DNA from: an uncultured Clostridium sp.
Lineage (GTDB): Bacteria; Bacillota; Clostridia; TANB77; CAG-508
Reading direction: 5' to 3'
Assembly: GCA_947575745.1 (NCBI GenBank)
Contig: CANPOS010000019.1
Location: 1-38,361 of the forward strand
DNA: 38,361 bases
A program made the translations under genes and the position numbers. Below, one piece after another: positions 18,284 to 27,418 of this stretch (positions are counted from its first letter, which is position 1; every line of letters starts with the position of its first letter). The notes under the pieces were generated by a model. The model saw nothing but the letters and a program-made list of their open reading frames with translations, searched no databases and had not been told where the DNA came from.

Positions 18284-19223
18284 ATGAATAATATTATTGA
18301 AATTAAAAACTTAACTAAGGAATATAAAGAGCTTAAAGCAATTGATGATTTATCATTTGAAGTTCATCAAGGAGAGATACTAGGCTTACTTCGGACCAAA
18401 TGGAAGTGGTAAATCAACAACAATTAATTGTATATTATCTTTATTAAAATTTAGCAAAGGAAGTATAAAAATATTTGGAAAAGAAATGAAACCAGATTCT
18501 TATGAAATAAAAAGAGAATTGGGAGTTATATTTCAAGAAGTAGCTGTATTTGAAGAATTAACAGTATATGAAAATATAGATTATTTTTGTGGACTTTATG
18601 TAAAAGACAAAGAAACTAGAAAAAAATATATAGAGGATGCAATAGAACTAGTTGGATTAGAAGAATTTAGAAAATTTTATCCAAAGCAATTGTCAGGAGG
18701 ACTTTTAAGAAGATTAAATATAGCATGTGGGATTGCACATAAGCCAAAATTAATTTTCTTAGATGAACCAACAGTTGCAGTTGATCCACAAAGTAGAAAC
18801 AATATATTAGATGGTATAGAAAAGTTAAGAAATGCAGGAGCAACAATAGTATATACTACTCATTATATGGAGGAAGTAGAAATCCTATGTGATAGAATAA
18901 TAATACTTGATAAAGGAAAAGTAATAGCAGAAGGTACAGCAGATGAGCTAAAATCAAAAGCAAGTATAGAAGAAAAAGTCACAGTTGAAATAAAAAATAA
19001 AGAAAGTATAAGCTTAGATAATATTAAGAAATTAAGTAATGTAGATACAGTAAATTTTGATAACAATAATCTAATAATTAGCTACAAAAAAGGAGAAAAC
19101 AATTTAGGAGAATTAATTGACTATTTAAAAAAAGAGAATATAATATACAATAAAATTTATTCAGAAAGACCAACCCTTAATGATGTATTCCTAGAATTAA
19201 CAGGAAAGGAGCTTAGAGATTAA
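18284..19223 (+). CDS. ABC exporter ATPase; the P-loop is completed by a +1 shift
   Basis: From ATG 18284: IIEIKNLTKEYKELKAIDDL, GEILGLL, then CGG at 18392. The +1 frame gives GPNGSGKSTTINCILSLL, the Walker A motif, whose first Gly is the shifted codon. Downstream are Q-loop VIFQEVAVFEELTVYENIDY, signature LSGGLLRRLNIACGIAHKP, Walker B LIFLDEPTVAVDP and switch His in VYTTHYMEE. Without the shift, only 41 codons are read and the gene would be useless. The total is about 312 aa, normal for drug/antibiotic-type ABC-2 ATPases with a C-terminal extension. The stop overlaps the next start (TAATG). Confidence 0.9.
18392..18394 (+). other. CGG +1 frameshift site 5 (ABC ATPase P-loop)
   Basis: GGC TTA CTT CGG ACC AAA TGG AAG TGG TAA in the old frame; skipping C gives CTT GGA CCA AAT GGA AGT GGT AAA TCA, the P-loop. 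Confidence 0.9.
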
Positions 19224-20404
19224 TGTTTATACATAATTTTAAGTATACCTTGAAAGTATTATTTGGGAATAAAATGTTGATATTTTGGACATTTGCATTT
19301 CCAATAATAATGGCAACATTTTTTAATCTAGCATTTTCTAATATAGAAAACAGTGAAAAATTAGATATTATAAATATCGCAATAATTGATAATGATGAAT
19401 TTAAAGAAAATGAGCCATTAAAAGAATCATTTAAAACACTAAGTGATGAGAATAACGAAGATAGACTATTTGAAACAAAATATGTAAATGAAGAAGAAGC
19501 AAAAGAAATGCTTGATAAAGATGAAATATCAGGATATTTAAAAATAGAAGAAGGAAAGTCTAAAATAACAGTTAAATTGAATGGAATTAATGAAACAATA
19601 TTAAAATATGTAACAGAAGAAATAGAACAGACTGCAAAAATAACAGGAGAAATAGTAGAAGACAAAATAAAAGAAGAAATGAAACTTGGAAATTTACAAA
19701 TAGACTATGAAAAAATATATAAAGAAGTATTAGATATAGCTCAAAATGAAGAAACAAATATAAAAAATGTTTCTAGTTCTAACTTAAGTTATACAATGAT
19801 AGAATTTTATACTTTAATTGCAATGACATGCCTTTATTGTGGAACACTTAGTATGGTAGTAATAAACAACAATTTACCTAACATGGGAAATATTGGAAAA
19901 AGAATGGGAGTTGCGCCAATAAGTAAAGGAAAAGTGATAGCTTCAAGTCTATGTGCAAGCTACATTACACAACTAATAGGACTTGCACTCTTATTCTTAT
20001 ATACAGTATTTATTATCAAAGTCGATTATGGAAATAACTTTCCATTAATTATATTATTATCATTAGTTGGAAGTTTCGCAGGTTTAAGTATAGGAGTAGC
20101 TGTTGCAACACTCATAAAATCTAACGAAAATGCTAAAACAGGAATATTAATTGCTGTATCTATGTTTGGATGCTTTTTGTCAGGAATGATGGGAATTACT
20201 ATGAAATACATTGTAGATAAAAATATACCAATTTTGAATAAAATTAATCCAGCAAACATGATAACAGATGGACTATATTCATTATATTATTATGATACTT
20301 TTTATAGATATTTCTTTAATCTAGTAAGTCTTATAATATTTGCTGCTATTATGATATTAATATCTATTAAGGGACTAAGGAGGCAGAAGTATGACAGTTT
20401 TTAA
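19223..20404 (+). CDS. ABC-2 type permease (first of two)
   Basis: The 393-aa product has an N-terminal helix (about 17-38, LIFWTFAFPIIMATFFNLAF), a large extracytoplasmic region (about 40-185) and a cluster of five to six helices at the C-terminal half (YTLIAMTCLYCGTLSMVVIN onward). This is the ABC-2/DrrB/YhgE-like export permease layout. It overlaps the ATPase stop by one base and the next permease by 14 bases, so the three are co-translated. It should form a heterodimer with the following permease. No CGG problem occurs in this gene. Confidence 0.88.
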   Translation: MFIHNFKYTLKVLFGNKMLIFWTFAFPIIMATFFNLAFSNIENSEKLDIINIAIIDNDEFKENEPLKESFKTLSDENNEDRLFETKYVNEEEAKEMLDKDEISGYLKIEEGKSKITVKLNGINETILKYVTEEIEQTAKITGEIVEDKIKEEMKLGNLQIDYEKIYKEVLDIAQNEETNIKNVSSSNLSYTMIEFYTLIAMTCLYCGTLSMVVINNNLPNMGNIGKRMGVAPISKGKVIASSLCASYITQLIGLALLFLYTVFIIKVDYGNNFPLIILLSLVGSFAGLSIGVAVATLIKSNENAKTGILIAVSMFGCFLSGMMGITMKYIVDKNIPILNKINPANMITDGLYSLYYYDTFYRYFFNLVSLIIFAAIMILISIKGLRRQKYDSF

Positions 20405-21540
20405 AGCATTTTTAAAAGTATTAAATAAAAATAAGTTTATTGCGATTTTGTATACAATAATACTAGTTGTATTTGGTGCATTTAACATGAGCACAAGTGA
20501 TAATCAGACAAGCTTTGTTGCAGCAAAACCAGATGTACTTATAATTAACAACGACGAAAATGTAGGAATTACTAAAAATTTAGTAGAATATATTCAAAAA
20601 AATTCAAACATTATAGATATAAAGAATGACGAAGAAGCAATTAATGATGCCTTGTTTTATAGAGATGTAAACTATATTATATACATACCAAAAAATTATA
20701 GACAAGAAGTATTAGAACGGAAAAAGCCCTGAAATAGAAATAAAAAGCACAGGAGATTATCAGTCAAGTTATGCAGAAATGCTACTTACAAGATATATAA
20801 AAACAGAAAAAATATATACTGAAAATATAAAAGATGAAGAAGAGATTATATCCAAGATAAATGATACTTTATCAAAAGAAGCTGAAATAGAAATGACATC
20901 AAAATTAGATAATGAAAGTCTAGAAAGAGTAAGCTTTTATTACAACTTTGCAAGTTACAGTATACTTGCAGGAGCAATATATTTAATATGTGTGATATTA
21001 TCAAGTTTTAATGAAAAAAATATAAAGAAAAGAACAACTATAAGTAGTATGAATTATAAAAAGCATAATAGAATTTTATTATTGGGAAACGCACTATTTG
21101 CAATTTTTCTATGGCTTGTATATGTAATAATAAGTTTTATACTAATAGGAGATGCAATGTTTACTATAAGAGGACTAATATATATTGTAAATTCATTTAT
21201 ATTTACAATGTGTGCATTAACTATTGCATTTTTAATAGGAAATCTAGTAAATAATAAAAATACAGTAAACGGTATTGTAAATGTAGTAGCATTAGGTTCA
21301 AGTTTCCTTTGCGGAGCTTTTGTACCAGTAGAGTGGCTACCAGATAATATTTTGAAGGTTGCACATATTTTACCTACATATTGGTATATCCAAAATAATG
21401 AACTTATGAAAAAGATAGAAGTTATAAATTTTGAAACCCTAAAACCAGTATTTATAAATATGGGAGTGGTTGTGATATTTGCAGTTGGTTTTATTGTCAT
21501 AACAAACATTACTTCAAAATATAAAAGAAAAATTGGATAA
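20391..21540 (+). CDS. ABC-2 type permease (second of two), needing one +1 shift
   Basis: From ATG 20391 the first 109 residues give an N-terminal helix (FIAILYTIILVVFGAF) and part of the outer domain (PDVLIINNDEN, VNYIIYIPKNYRQEVLE). At 20718 the frame meets CGG and stops four codons later. The +1 frame gives GKSPEIEIKSTGDYQSSYAE and runs to 21540 with six C-terminal helices and the ABC-2 hallmark SSFLCGAFVPVEWLP. The product of about 382 aa then matches its sister permease in size and layout. Read unshifted, neither fragment alone would be a permease. Confidence 0.88.
20718..20720 (+). other. CGG +1 frameshift site 6 (ABC permease)
   Basis: GTA TTA GAA CGG AAA AAG CCC TGA in the old frame; skipping C gives GAA GGA AAA AGC CCT GAA ATA. 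Confidence 0.87.
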
Positions 21541-21557
21541 TATAATAAAAATCTATA

Positions 21558-21611
21558 TTGACAAATAAAAATTGAAAGAGTATAATTAAAAGGTTAGGAA
21601 ACTAACCTTTT
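21558..21611 (+). promoter_or_regulatory. Consensus promoter with a dyad over the start point, before the MATE gene
   Basis: -35 TTGACA (21558-21563), 17-base spacer, -10 TATAAT (21581-21586). Immediately after comes AAAAGGTTAG (21588-21597), GAAA, CTAACCTTTT (21602-21611). Transcription would start inside the left arm, so in this transcript the hairpin cannot form fully; an operator role for the MarR protein is more likely. The same hairpin with ATTTTTG after it can act as terminator for the ABC operon upstream. Confidence 0.7.
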
Positions 21612-21624
21612 ATTTTTGTAAAGC

Positions 21625-21642
21625 TAGTTAGTTAACTAACTA
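21625..21642 (+). promoter_or_regulatory. 18-bp perfect palindrome TAGTTAGTTAACTAACTA
   Basis: The palindrome lies 28 bases before the MATE start codon and shares the half-site GTTAG/CTAAC with the dyad upstream. It is a good candidate for a MarR-family operator. Confidence 0.65.
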
Positions 21643-21670
21643 ATTAATTAAGCAATAGAGGGAGGAAAAA

Positions 21671-23686
21671 ATGGAAAATTCAAATCTAGGAACAGAAAAA
21701 ATCAGTAAATTATTAAAAAAATTTGCAATACCATGTATAATATCATTATTAGTAAATGCATTATACAATATTGTTGACCAAATATTTATTGGTTGGGGAG
21801 TAAACTATTTGGGAAATGGAGCAACAAATATAATATTCCCAATAACAGTAATTTGTTTATCATTTGCATTAATGTTTGGAGATGGAACATCAGCATATTT
21901 AAGTTTAAAATTAGGAGAAAATAAGAAAAAAGAAGCAGAAAAAGGTGTTGCAAATGGTATTATAATATCAGTAATAACATCAATACTATTATGTATTGTA
22001 GTATTAATATTTTTACCACAATTAATTAATATATTTGGATGTACAGATGCTTTAAGAGAATATGCATTAAGTTATGGTTATATAATTGCAATGGGTATAC
22101 CATTTGTAATGGTAGGAACAACTTTAAATTCTATAATAAGAGCAGATGGTTCACCTAAATACTCTATGGCATCCATGGTAACTGGTGCAATAATCAATAT
22201 AATATTAGATGCTGTTGCGATATTTGTATTGAAATGGGGCGTTATGGGAGCAGCAGTTGCAACAATAGTAGGACAATTTGTAACATTTTTAATGAATGTA
22301 TTATATATTAGAAAATTTAAGACAATTTCAATAAATAAAGAAAACTTAAAATTTGAGTTTAAGACAGCAAAAACAGTATCAATGTTAGGAATTTCATCAT
22401 TCATAACACAAATGGCAATAGTAGTTGTTATATCAGTACAAAATTCATTATTTAGAGTATATGGAGAGATGAGTAGATTTGGTGCAGATATACCAATTAC
22501 AGTACTTGGAATAGTTATGAAAATGACTCAAATTTTAATAAGCATAATAATAGGAATTTCAGCAGGAAGTCAGCCAATAGTAGGATTTAATTATGGAGCA
22601 AGAAAATTTGATAGAGTTAAAGAAACATTAAAAACAGTATTAATATTAAGTACAGTGGTATCAGTAGTCGCATTTATACTATTTCAAACAATACCAGAAA
22701 CTTTAATAGGAATTTTTGGTTCAGGAGATGCTTTATACAATGAATTTGCATGTTTAACATTTAGAATATTCCTAATGTTTGTACTATTTTATGGAATACA
22801 AATACCTTCAGGAATATTTTTCCAAGCAATTGGTAAACCAACTAAGTCAGCATTTATAACATTATCTAGACAAATATTGTTTTTCATACCAGCAGCAATA
22901 ATACTATCTAGTATGTATAATGTAATGGGAGTAATATATGCTCAACCTGTTGCAGATATATTAGCTATTATAATATCAATTACATTATTAGTAATAGAAA
23001 TGAAAAAATTAGGAAAAGAAGTACAAAATAATAGAACAGAAGTTGCATATGAGGAAAGTAAAAGAGAAGTAGCAAATAATGTAATAATAACTATTTCTAG
23101 AGAATATGGTTCAGGAGGAAGATATGTAGGGGAGCTTTTAGCAAAAAGACTTGGAATAAAGTTATATGATAAAGATTTGATACAAATAATATCCAATAAA
23201 AGCGGATTATCAGCTACATATATAGAAAACAATGAACAAAATATACATGGAAATTTGTTATCTAGTTTTAATACACAATATTATAATAATCTATCAAATG
23301 ACGATAAATTATTTATAGCAGAAACAAAAGCTATAAAAGAAATTGCAGAAACGGGTTCTTGTGTAATAATAGGAAGATGTGCAGACTTTATATTAAGAGA
23401 TAAAGAAAATGTAATAAATATTTTCCTATATAGTAGTGAAGAAAACAAAGTAAAAAGAGCAGTACAATACTATGGTTTACAAGAAAAAACAGCAGTATCT
23501 GAAATTAACAAAATTAATAAATCTAGAGAAAAACACTATAATTATTATACTCAAAGAAATTGGAAAGACTTAAATAACTATGATATAGCAATAAATGTAG
23601 ATAGCTATGGAACTAAAGAAACAGCAGATATTTTGGCGGAATTTGTTAACAATATATCTAAAGAAACTAAAGGAGTCATAGCATGA
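21671..23686 (+). CDS. MATE efflux transporter fused to a cytidylate-kinase-like domain
   Basis: The start follows GAGGGAGGAAAAA. Residues 1-455 are a 12-helix MATE transporter (KFAIPCIISLLVNALYNIVDQ, GDGTSAYLSLKLGENKK, AGSQPIVGFNYGARKFDRV). After a linker of about 20 charged residues comes a soluble nucleoside-kinase-like domain (about 474-665): VIITISREYGSGGRYVGELL with a P-loop-like GSGGRYVG, then VIIGRCADFILRD, matching the cytidylate-kinase-2 family. The MATE part exports drugs or metabolites by ion exchange; the kinase part faces the cytoplasm. Whether the fused domain is catalytic or a sensor is unknown. It overlaps the MarR gene by ATGA. Confidence 0.9.
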   Translation: MENSNLGTEKISKLLKKFAIPCIISLLVNALYNIVDQIFIGWGVNYLGNGATNIIFPITVICLSFALMFGDGTSAYLSLKLGENKKKEAEKGVANGIIISVITSILLCIVVLIFLPQLINIFGCTDALREYALSYGYIIAMGIPFVMVGTTLNSIIRADGSPKYSMASMVTGAIINIILDAVAIFVLKWGVMGAAVATIVGQFVTFLMNVLYIRKFKTISINKENLKFEFKTAKTVSMLGISSFITQMAIVVVISVQNSLFRVYGEMSRFGADIPITVLGIVMKMTQILISIIIGISAGSQPIVGFNYGARKFDRVKETLKTVLILSTVVSVVAFILFQTIPETLIGIFGSGDALYNEFACLTFRIFLMFVLFYGIQIPSGIFFQAIGKPTKSAFITLSRQILFFIPAAIILSSMYNVMGVIYAQPVADILAIIISITLLVIEMKKLGKEVQNNRTEVAYEESKREVANNVIITISREYGSGGRYVGELLAKRLGIKLYDKDLIQIISNKSGLSATYIENNEQNIHGNLLSSFNTQYYNNLSNDDKLFIAETKAIKEIAETGSCVIIGRCADFILRDKENVINIFLYSSEENKVKRAVQYYGLQEKTAVSEINKINKSREKHYNYYTQRNWKDLNNYDIAINVDSYGTKETADILAEFVNNISKETKGVIA

Positions 23687-24120
23687 GAAGAATTGGAAAA
23701 GAAATAAAAAATGTTCAAGTTCTAATAGCAAGATATGTTATGAAGCACATGAAATGTGATAATAATGAAAGATTTAGTAAAATACAAACTGATATAATGG
23801 AATATCTTTATATGTCTGAAAAAAACATATGTCAAAAAGATATAGAACAAGAATTTAAGCTAAGAAAATCTACAATTTCAGAAATTCTAAAAAATATGGA
23901 AACAAAAGGGATAATAGAAAAAATAGATGTACAAACAGATTTTAGAAAAAAAGAAATAGAACTTACTAATAAAGGAAAGAATATTATTCAAAGTTTAACA
24001 GAAGAATTAAGAAAAATGGAAGAACTTATAGGTAAGAATATTAAACAAGAAGAGTTAGATGCGTTTTTTAAAGTAACAGAACAAGTAAAAAAGAATTTAG
24101 CAGAAGATAATATAGATTAG
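23683..24120 (+). CDS. MarR-family regulator of the MATE operon
   Basis: The 145-aa product has a winged helix (about 35-105): RFSKIQTDIMEYLYMSEKN, ICQKDIEQEFKLRKSTISEI, KNMETKGIIEKIDVQTDFRK with the MarR wing and conserved D-x-R. Long helices at both ends give the dimer interface. It overlaps the MATE gene by four bases, and the MATE promoter carries two palindromes of MarR-operator size. Probably a ligand-released repressor of this operon. Confidence 0.9.
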   Translation: MRRIGKEIKNVQVLIARYVMKHMKCDNNERFSKIQTDIMEYLYMSEKNICQKDIEQEFKLRKSTISEILKNMETKGIIEKIDVQTDFRKKEIELTNKGKNIIQSLTEELRKMEELIGKNIKQEELDAFFKVTEQVKKNLAEDNID

Positions 24121-24134
24121 AGATTGAGGTTAAA

Positions 24135-24782
24135 ATGAGTACTAATATTGATATAAAAGAGTTTATTAAAAATAATGTAAAATGGATAATATTATTTATT
24201 TGCTTAATAGGTTTTTTGCTGATAGCAGAAGATGTATATGCTAAAGAGATTATGAAAAAAGATATTATAGGGTATTATTTAGTATCAAGATTTCTAATAT
24301 CAGATTTTGCAACCCCTATTGCAAAATTTATCACACACTTTGGGGGAGCAACATGTTTGATTTTATTGACAGCAATTATATTTGTTGCAGTAAAAAACAA
24401 AAAAGTAGGAATATCTATTGCACTTAATTTATTAATAGCAACTACTTTAAATGTAGTACTAAAAAATATTTTGCAAAGACCAAGACCTAATGAATTTAGA
24501 CTAATAGATGAAACAGGATATAGCTTCCCCTCAGGACATTCAATGATTAGTATGGCATTTTATGGATTTCTAATATATCTTATATATAAATATGTAAAGA
24601 ATGAGAAAATAAAGATAGTTTTAATTATTTTTTTAGGATTTTTAATAGTAACAATAGGAATAAGCAGAATATATTTAGGAGTACATTATACAAGTGATGT
24701 GCTTGCAGGATTTCTAGTTGCAATTTCATATTTAATATTATATAGTAATATAGTAAAAAACTTTATATTAGAAAGAAAATAA
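24135..24782 (+). CDS. PAP2-family membrane phosphatase
   Basis: The 215-aa product has six predicted helices and the three PAP2 phosphatase motifs: KNILQRPRP (motif 1), FPSGHSM (motif 2, catalytic His) and SRIYLGVHYTSDV (motif 3). A GATTGAGGT site precedes the ATG. The next gene, four bases downstream, is a DgkA-type lipid kinase, so the pair probably handles undecaprenyl (pyro)phosphate or phosphatidic acid at the membrane. Undecaprenyl-diphosphate phosphatase is the most likely role, by analogy. Confidence 0.9.
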   Translation: MSTNIDIKEFIKNNVKWIILFICLIGFLLIAEDVYAKEIMKKDIIGYYLVSRFLISDFATPIAKFITHFGGATCLILLTAIIFVAVKNKKVGISIALNLLIATTLNVVLKNILQRPRPNEFRLIDETGYSFPSGHSMISMAFYGFLIYLIYKYVKNEKIKIVLIIFLGFLIVTIGISRIYLGVHYTSDVLAGFLVAISYLILYSNIVKNFILERK

Positions 24783-24785
24783 GTA

Positions 24786-25148
24786 ATGGAAAAGAAAATA
24801 GTAAATAGTTTTAAATATGCAATTCAAGGAATTAAATCAGCTTTTAAATCGGAAAGAAATATGAAAATACATGTAATAATTATGATTTTAGTTATAATCT
24901 CAGGAATTTTATTAAAAATAAGTACATTTGAATGGATAATATGTATTATACTTTTTGGATTAGTAATAGGAGCAGAATTGTTTAATACAGCTATAGAAAC
25001 AGTTGTTGATATTGCAATGCCAGAAAAAAATGAAAAAGCAAAAATTGCAAAAGATGTTTCAGCAGGAGCAGTACTCGTTATGGCAATAGCTTCTGCAATA
25101 ATTGGGGTAATGATATTTTTACCTAAGATATTAAATTTGTGTAATTAA
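24786..25148 (+). CDS. dgkA: DgkA-type membrane lipid kinase (undecaprenol/diacylglycerol kinase)
   Basis: The 120-aa, three-helix product has the family pattern: FKYAIQGIKSAFKSERNMKI, the helix pair, GAELFNTAIETVVD with the catalytic Glu, and AKIAKDVSAGAVLVMAIASA. In Gram-positive bacteria this family mostly phosphorylates undecaprenol. It starts three bases after the PAP2 stop, so the two are one operon acting in lipid-carrier recycling. Confidence 0.92.
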   Translation: MEKKIVNSFKYAIQGIKSAFKSERNMKIHVIIMILVIISGILLKISTFEWIICIILFGLVIGAELFNTAIETVVDIAMPEKNEKAKIAKDVSAGAVLVMAIASAIIGVMIFLPKILNLCN

Positions 25149-25182
25149 TGTATAAATTTTGAAGAGAAAGGAAGGCACTCTT

Positions 25183-26067
25183 ATGGAAAAATCAAAAGTT
25201 TATTTTAGCAAAGAAATAACGCCAGAAAATGTAATTAAAATGTACGAAACTCTAGGAGTAAAATTACAAGGAAAAGTTGCAATAAAATTACATTCAGGAG
25301 AAAAAGGAAATCAAAATTATTTAAGAGCAGAATTCGTAAAGCCAATGATTGAATACTTGAAAGGGACAGTTGTAGAATGCAATACAGCTTATGATGGAGC
25401 AAGAAATTCAACTGAGAAACACAGAGAATTAATGAAAGAACATGATTGGACGAAATACTTTGACGTAGATATTATGGATGCAGAAGGACCAGATTTAGTA
25501 TTAGATATTCCAAATGGAAAAGCAATAAAAGAAAATTATGTTGGGAAAAATTTAGAGAACTATGATTCAATGCTAGTATTATCACACTTTAAAGGGCATC
25601 CAATGGGAGGCTTTGGAGGAGCATTAAAACAATTATCAATAGGTGTTTCTTCGAGCGCTGGGAAATCATGGATACACACAGCAGGAAAGACATTAAAACA
25701 AGAAGAACTATGGAGTAAAGTTGCAAAACAAGATGATTTCTTAGAAGCAATGGCAGATGCTGCTTCTTCTGTTGTAAAATACTTTGGAGAAAATATCGTA
25801 TATATTAATATAATGTGTAATTTATCAGTAGACTGTGACTGTTGTGCAGTTGCAGAAGATCCATGTATGAAAGACATTGGAATTTTGGCAAGTACAGATC
25901 CAATTGTGATAGACCAAGCATGTGTAGACTTGATATATAATTCAAAAGATCCAGGAAGAAACCACTTTGTAGAAAGAATAGAAAGACAACATGGAATTCA
26001 TACAATTGAAGCTGCAAGTGAACTAGGATTTGGCACAAGAGAATATGAACTAGTTAATTTGGATTAA
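25183..26067 (+). CDS. DUF362-family protein
   Basis: The start is set at ATG 25183 after AAAGGAAGG; a TTG 24 bases earlier lies before that site. The 294-aa product fits DUF362: KVAIKLHSGEKGNQNYLRAE near the start, SMLVLSHFKGHPMGGFGGALKQLSIG in the middle, and Cys-rich VDCDCCAVAEDPCMKDIGIL near 220-245, then DPIVIDQACVDLIYNS. These are often found with Fe-S clusters and unknown substrates. This form lacks a separate C-terminal ferredoxin domain. It leads a likely operon with an ECF transporter S component and a DUF1893 protein. Confidence 0.85.
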   Translation: MEKSKVYFSKEITPENVIKMYETLGVKLQGKVAIKLHSGEKGNQNYLRAEFVKPMIEYLKGTVVECNTAYDGARNSTEKHRELMKEHDWTKYFDVDIMDAEGPDLVLDIPNGKAIKENYVGKNLENYDSMLVLSHFKGHPMGGFGGALKQLSIGVSSSAGKSWIHTAGKTLKQEELWSKVAKQDDFLEAMADAASSVVKYFGENIVYINIMCNLSVDCDCCAVAEDPCMKDIGILASTDPIVIDQACVDLIYNSKDPGRNHFVERIERQHGIHTIEAASELGFGTREYELVNLD

Positions 26068-26085
26068 TAAAGGAGGATTTATATT

Positions 26086-26655
26086 ATGTTAGAAAAACAA
26101 GTAGATATAAAAAGACAAAATACTTTAATAGAAACATTATCAAACAGAAAAGCAAAATATATTGTAGGAACATTATTATTAAGTGGAATAGGTATAGCAC
26201 TACCTAGAATATTCCATATTTTAGCAGGAAGTTCAGCAGGAGCAACATTTTTACCAATGCATATTGCAGTTCTAATTGCTGCCTTAGTATTTGGAGGATT
26301 ATCAGCAAGTATAGTTGCTGGAAGTTCAGTTATTTGTAATTATCTATTAACAGGTATGCCAACTCTTGCAAGACTACCATATATGCTTGTAGAACTTGTT
26401 ATATATGCAGTATTATTAAGTATATTTAACAAAAAGTTTAACTCATATATATCATTAATTGCAACAATTATTTTAGGAAGAGTACTATATTCAGGAGTAT
26501 TATTTGCAGCAATAAATATATTTGGATTACCTACTTATGGAATATCTGTAATGCAAAGCATTATAGCAGGACTACCAGGAATTGCTATCCAATTAGCATG
26601 TGTTCCATTTATAGCAAAAGTTATGAATGAAAGGTTAAAACTAAAAAATGACTAA
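26086..26655 (+). CDS. ECF-type transporter S component, substrate unknown
   Basis: The 189-aa product is almost wholly membrane-embedded (about six helices) with a short cytoplasmic N-terminus. It begins its fold with GTLLLSGIGIALPRIFHILA and has SSAGATFLPMHIAVLIAALV, the PMHI/VLI pattern typical of ECF substrate-binding subunits, and ends in VPFIAKVMNERLKLKND. It would capture a vitamin or related compound and pass it to a shared ECF energy module coded elsewhere. A TAAAGGAGG site precedes its start, and it overlaps the DUF1893 gene by 8 bases. The substrate cannot be read from the sequence. Confidence 0.82.
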   Translation: MLEKQVDIKRQNTLIETLSNRKAKYIVGTLLLSGIGIALPRIFHILAGSSAGATFLPMHIAVLIAALVFGGLSASIVAGSSVICNYLLTGMPTLARLPYMLVELVIYAVLLSIFNKKFNSYISLIATIILGRVLYSGVLFAAINIFGLPTYGISVMQSIIAGLPGIAIQLACVPFIAKVMNERLKLKND

Positions 26656-27055
26656 TTTAGAAAAAGTAAAAGAAAGACTTTATACTACAAATGCTAGTTT
26701 AGTTGTTTTATATTCAAATGGAGAAGTGAAAGAGTACTATCAAAATAGGATAAATGACATAAAAGATATATTACATAAAAACGAAGACTCACTTATAGGA
26801 GCAAGCATTGCAGACAAGGTAATAGGAAAATTAGCAGGAAGTATGCTAACAGTTGCAGGAGTTAAAGAAATATATGCAGATGTTATGAGTAAACATGCAC
26901 TTCCAGTGCTAGAGAAAAATAATGTAAAATATGAATATAAAAATTTAGTAGAATATATTCAAAATAATGATAAAACTGGAATGTGTCCAATGGAGAATAA
27001 ATACAAAGATGAAGCTGACATTAGTAAAATATACAAAGAAATAATGAATAAATAG
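26648..27055 (+). CDS. DUF1893-family protein
   Basis: The 135-aa product matches DUF1893: a beta strand ASLVVLYSNGEVKEYY, a helical GASIADKVIGKLAGSMLTVA core, then KEIYADVMSKHALPVLEKNN and a C-terminal GMCPMENKY. Known structures of this family resemble the cytidine-deaminase fold, but catalysis is not established. It overlaps the ECF S gene, so the three genes DUF362, ECF S and DUF1893 are one unit, likely for uptake and use of one small molecule. Confidence 0.85.
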   Translation: MTNLEKVKERLYTTNASLVVLYSNGEVKEYYQNRINDIKDILHKNEDSLIGASIADKVIGKLAGSMLTVAGVKEIYADVMSKHALPVLEKNNVKYEYKNLVEYIQNNDKTGMCPMENKYKDEADISKIYKEIMNK

Positions 27056-27059
27056 AATA

Positions 27060-27097
27060 AAAAAGCGGGTAATTTCACAAAAATTATCTGCTTTTTT
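27060..27097 (+). terminator. Intrinsic terminator after the DUF1893 operon
   Basis: An 11-bp stem GCGGGTAATTT / AAATTATCTGC (two G-T pairs) with a 5-base loop and a TTTTTT tail. Confidence 0.85.
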
Positions 27098-27105
27098 AAA
27101 GAGTT

Positions 27106-27318
27106 ATAAATTACAATTCACAGCAAAATAAACTTAAAGTCCGTGCAGGGGGATTAATTAATAATTTTTCGATAGATGTTGGGTGACCGCTTTATAAAAT
27201 GTTTGAGCGTTAGCGAAATACATTTTGTTAAGTCGGGACACAAGAAAAATTATTAAAAATCACCCGTTGCAGGACATTAGTAAATTTTAAAGCTATAAAT
27301 TGCAATTTATTAATTTTT
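27106..27318 (+). ncRNA. Long rod-like structured element, possibly a 6S-like RNA
   Basis: This fills the gap between two operons. Outer arms ATAAATTACAATT (27106-27118) and AATTGCAATTTAT (27298-27310); GTCC (27139-27142) with GGAC (27272-27275); TGCA with TGCA; TAATAATTTTTC (27159-27170) with GAAAAATTATTA (27244-27255); and AAAATGT (27196-27202) with ACATTTT (27220-27226) near the tip. A T-rich tail follows. The AAAGTCC/GGAC ends, the total of about 200 bases and one long rod with an open middle are like Firmicutes 6S RNA, but I see no decisive motif. It might instead be a mobile repeat. Confidence 0.4.
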
Positions 27319-27418
27319 TGTGAATATTGTGTGTATAGGCTAGAAAATTAGCCATAAATATGGTATGATTAATAATTGGATAAAAGCAACTAAGAGCTTT
27401 TAAGAAAGAAGGTACTAG

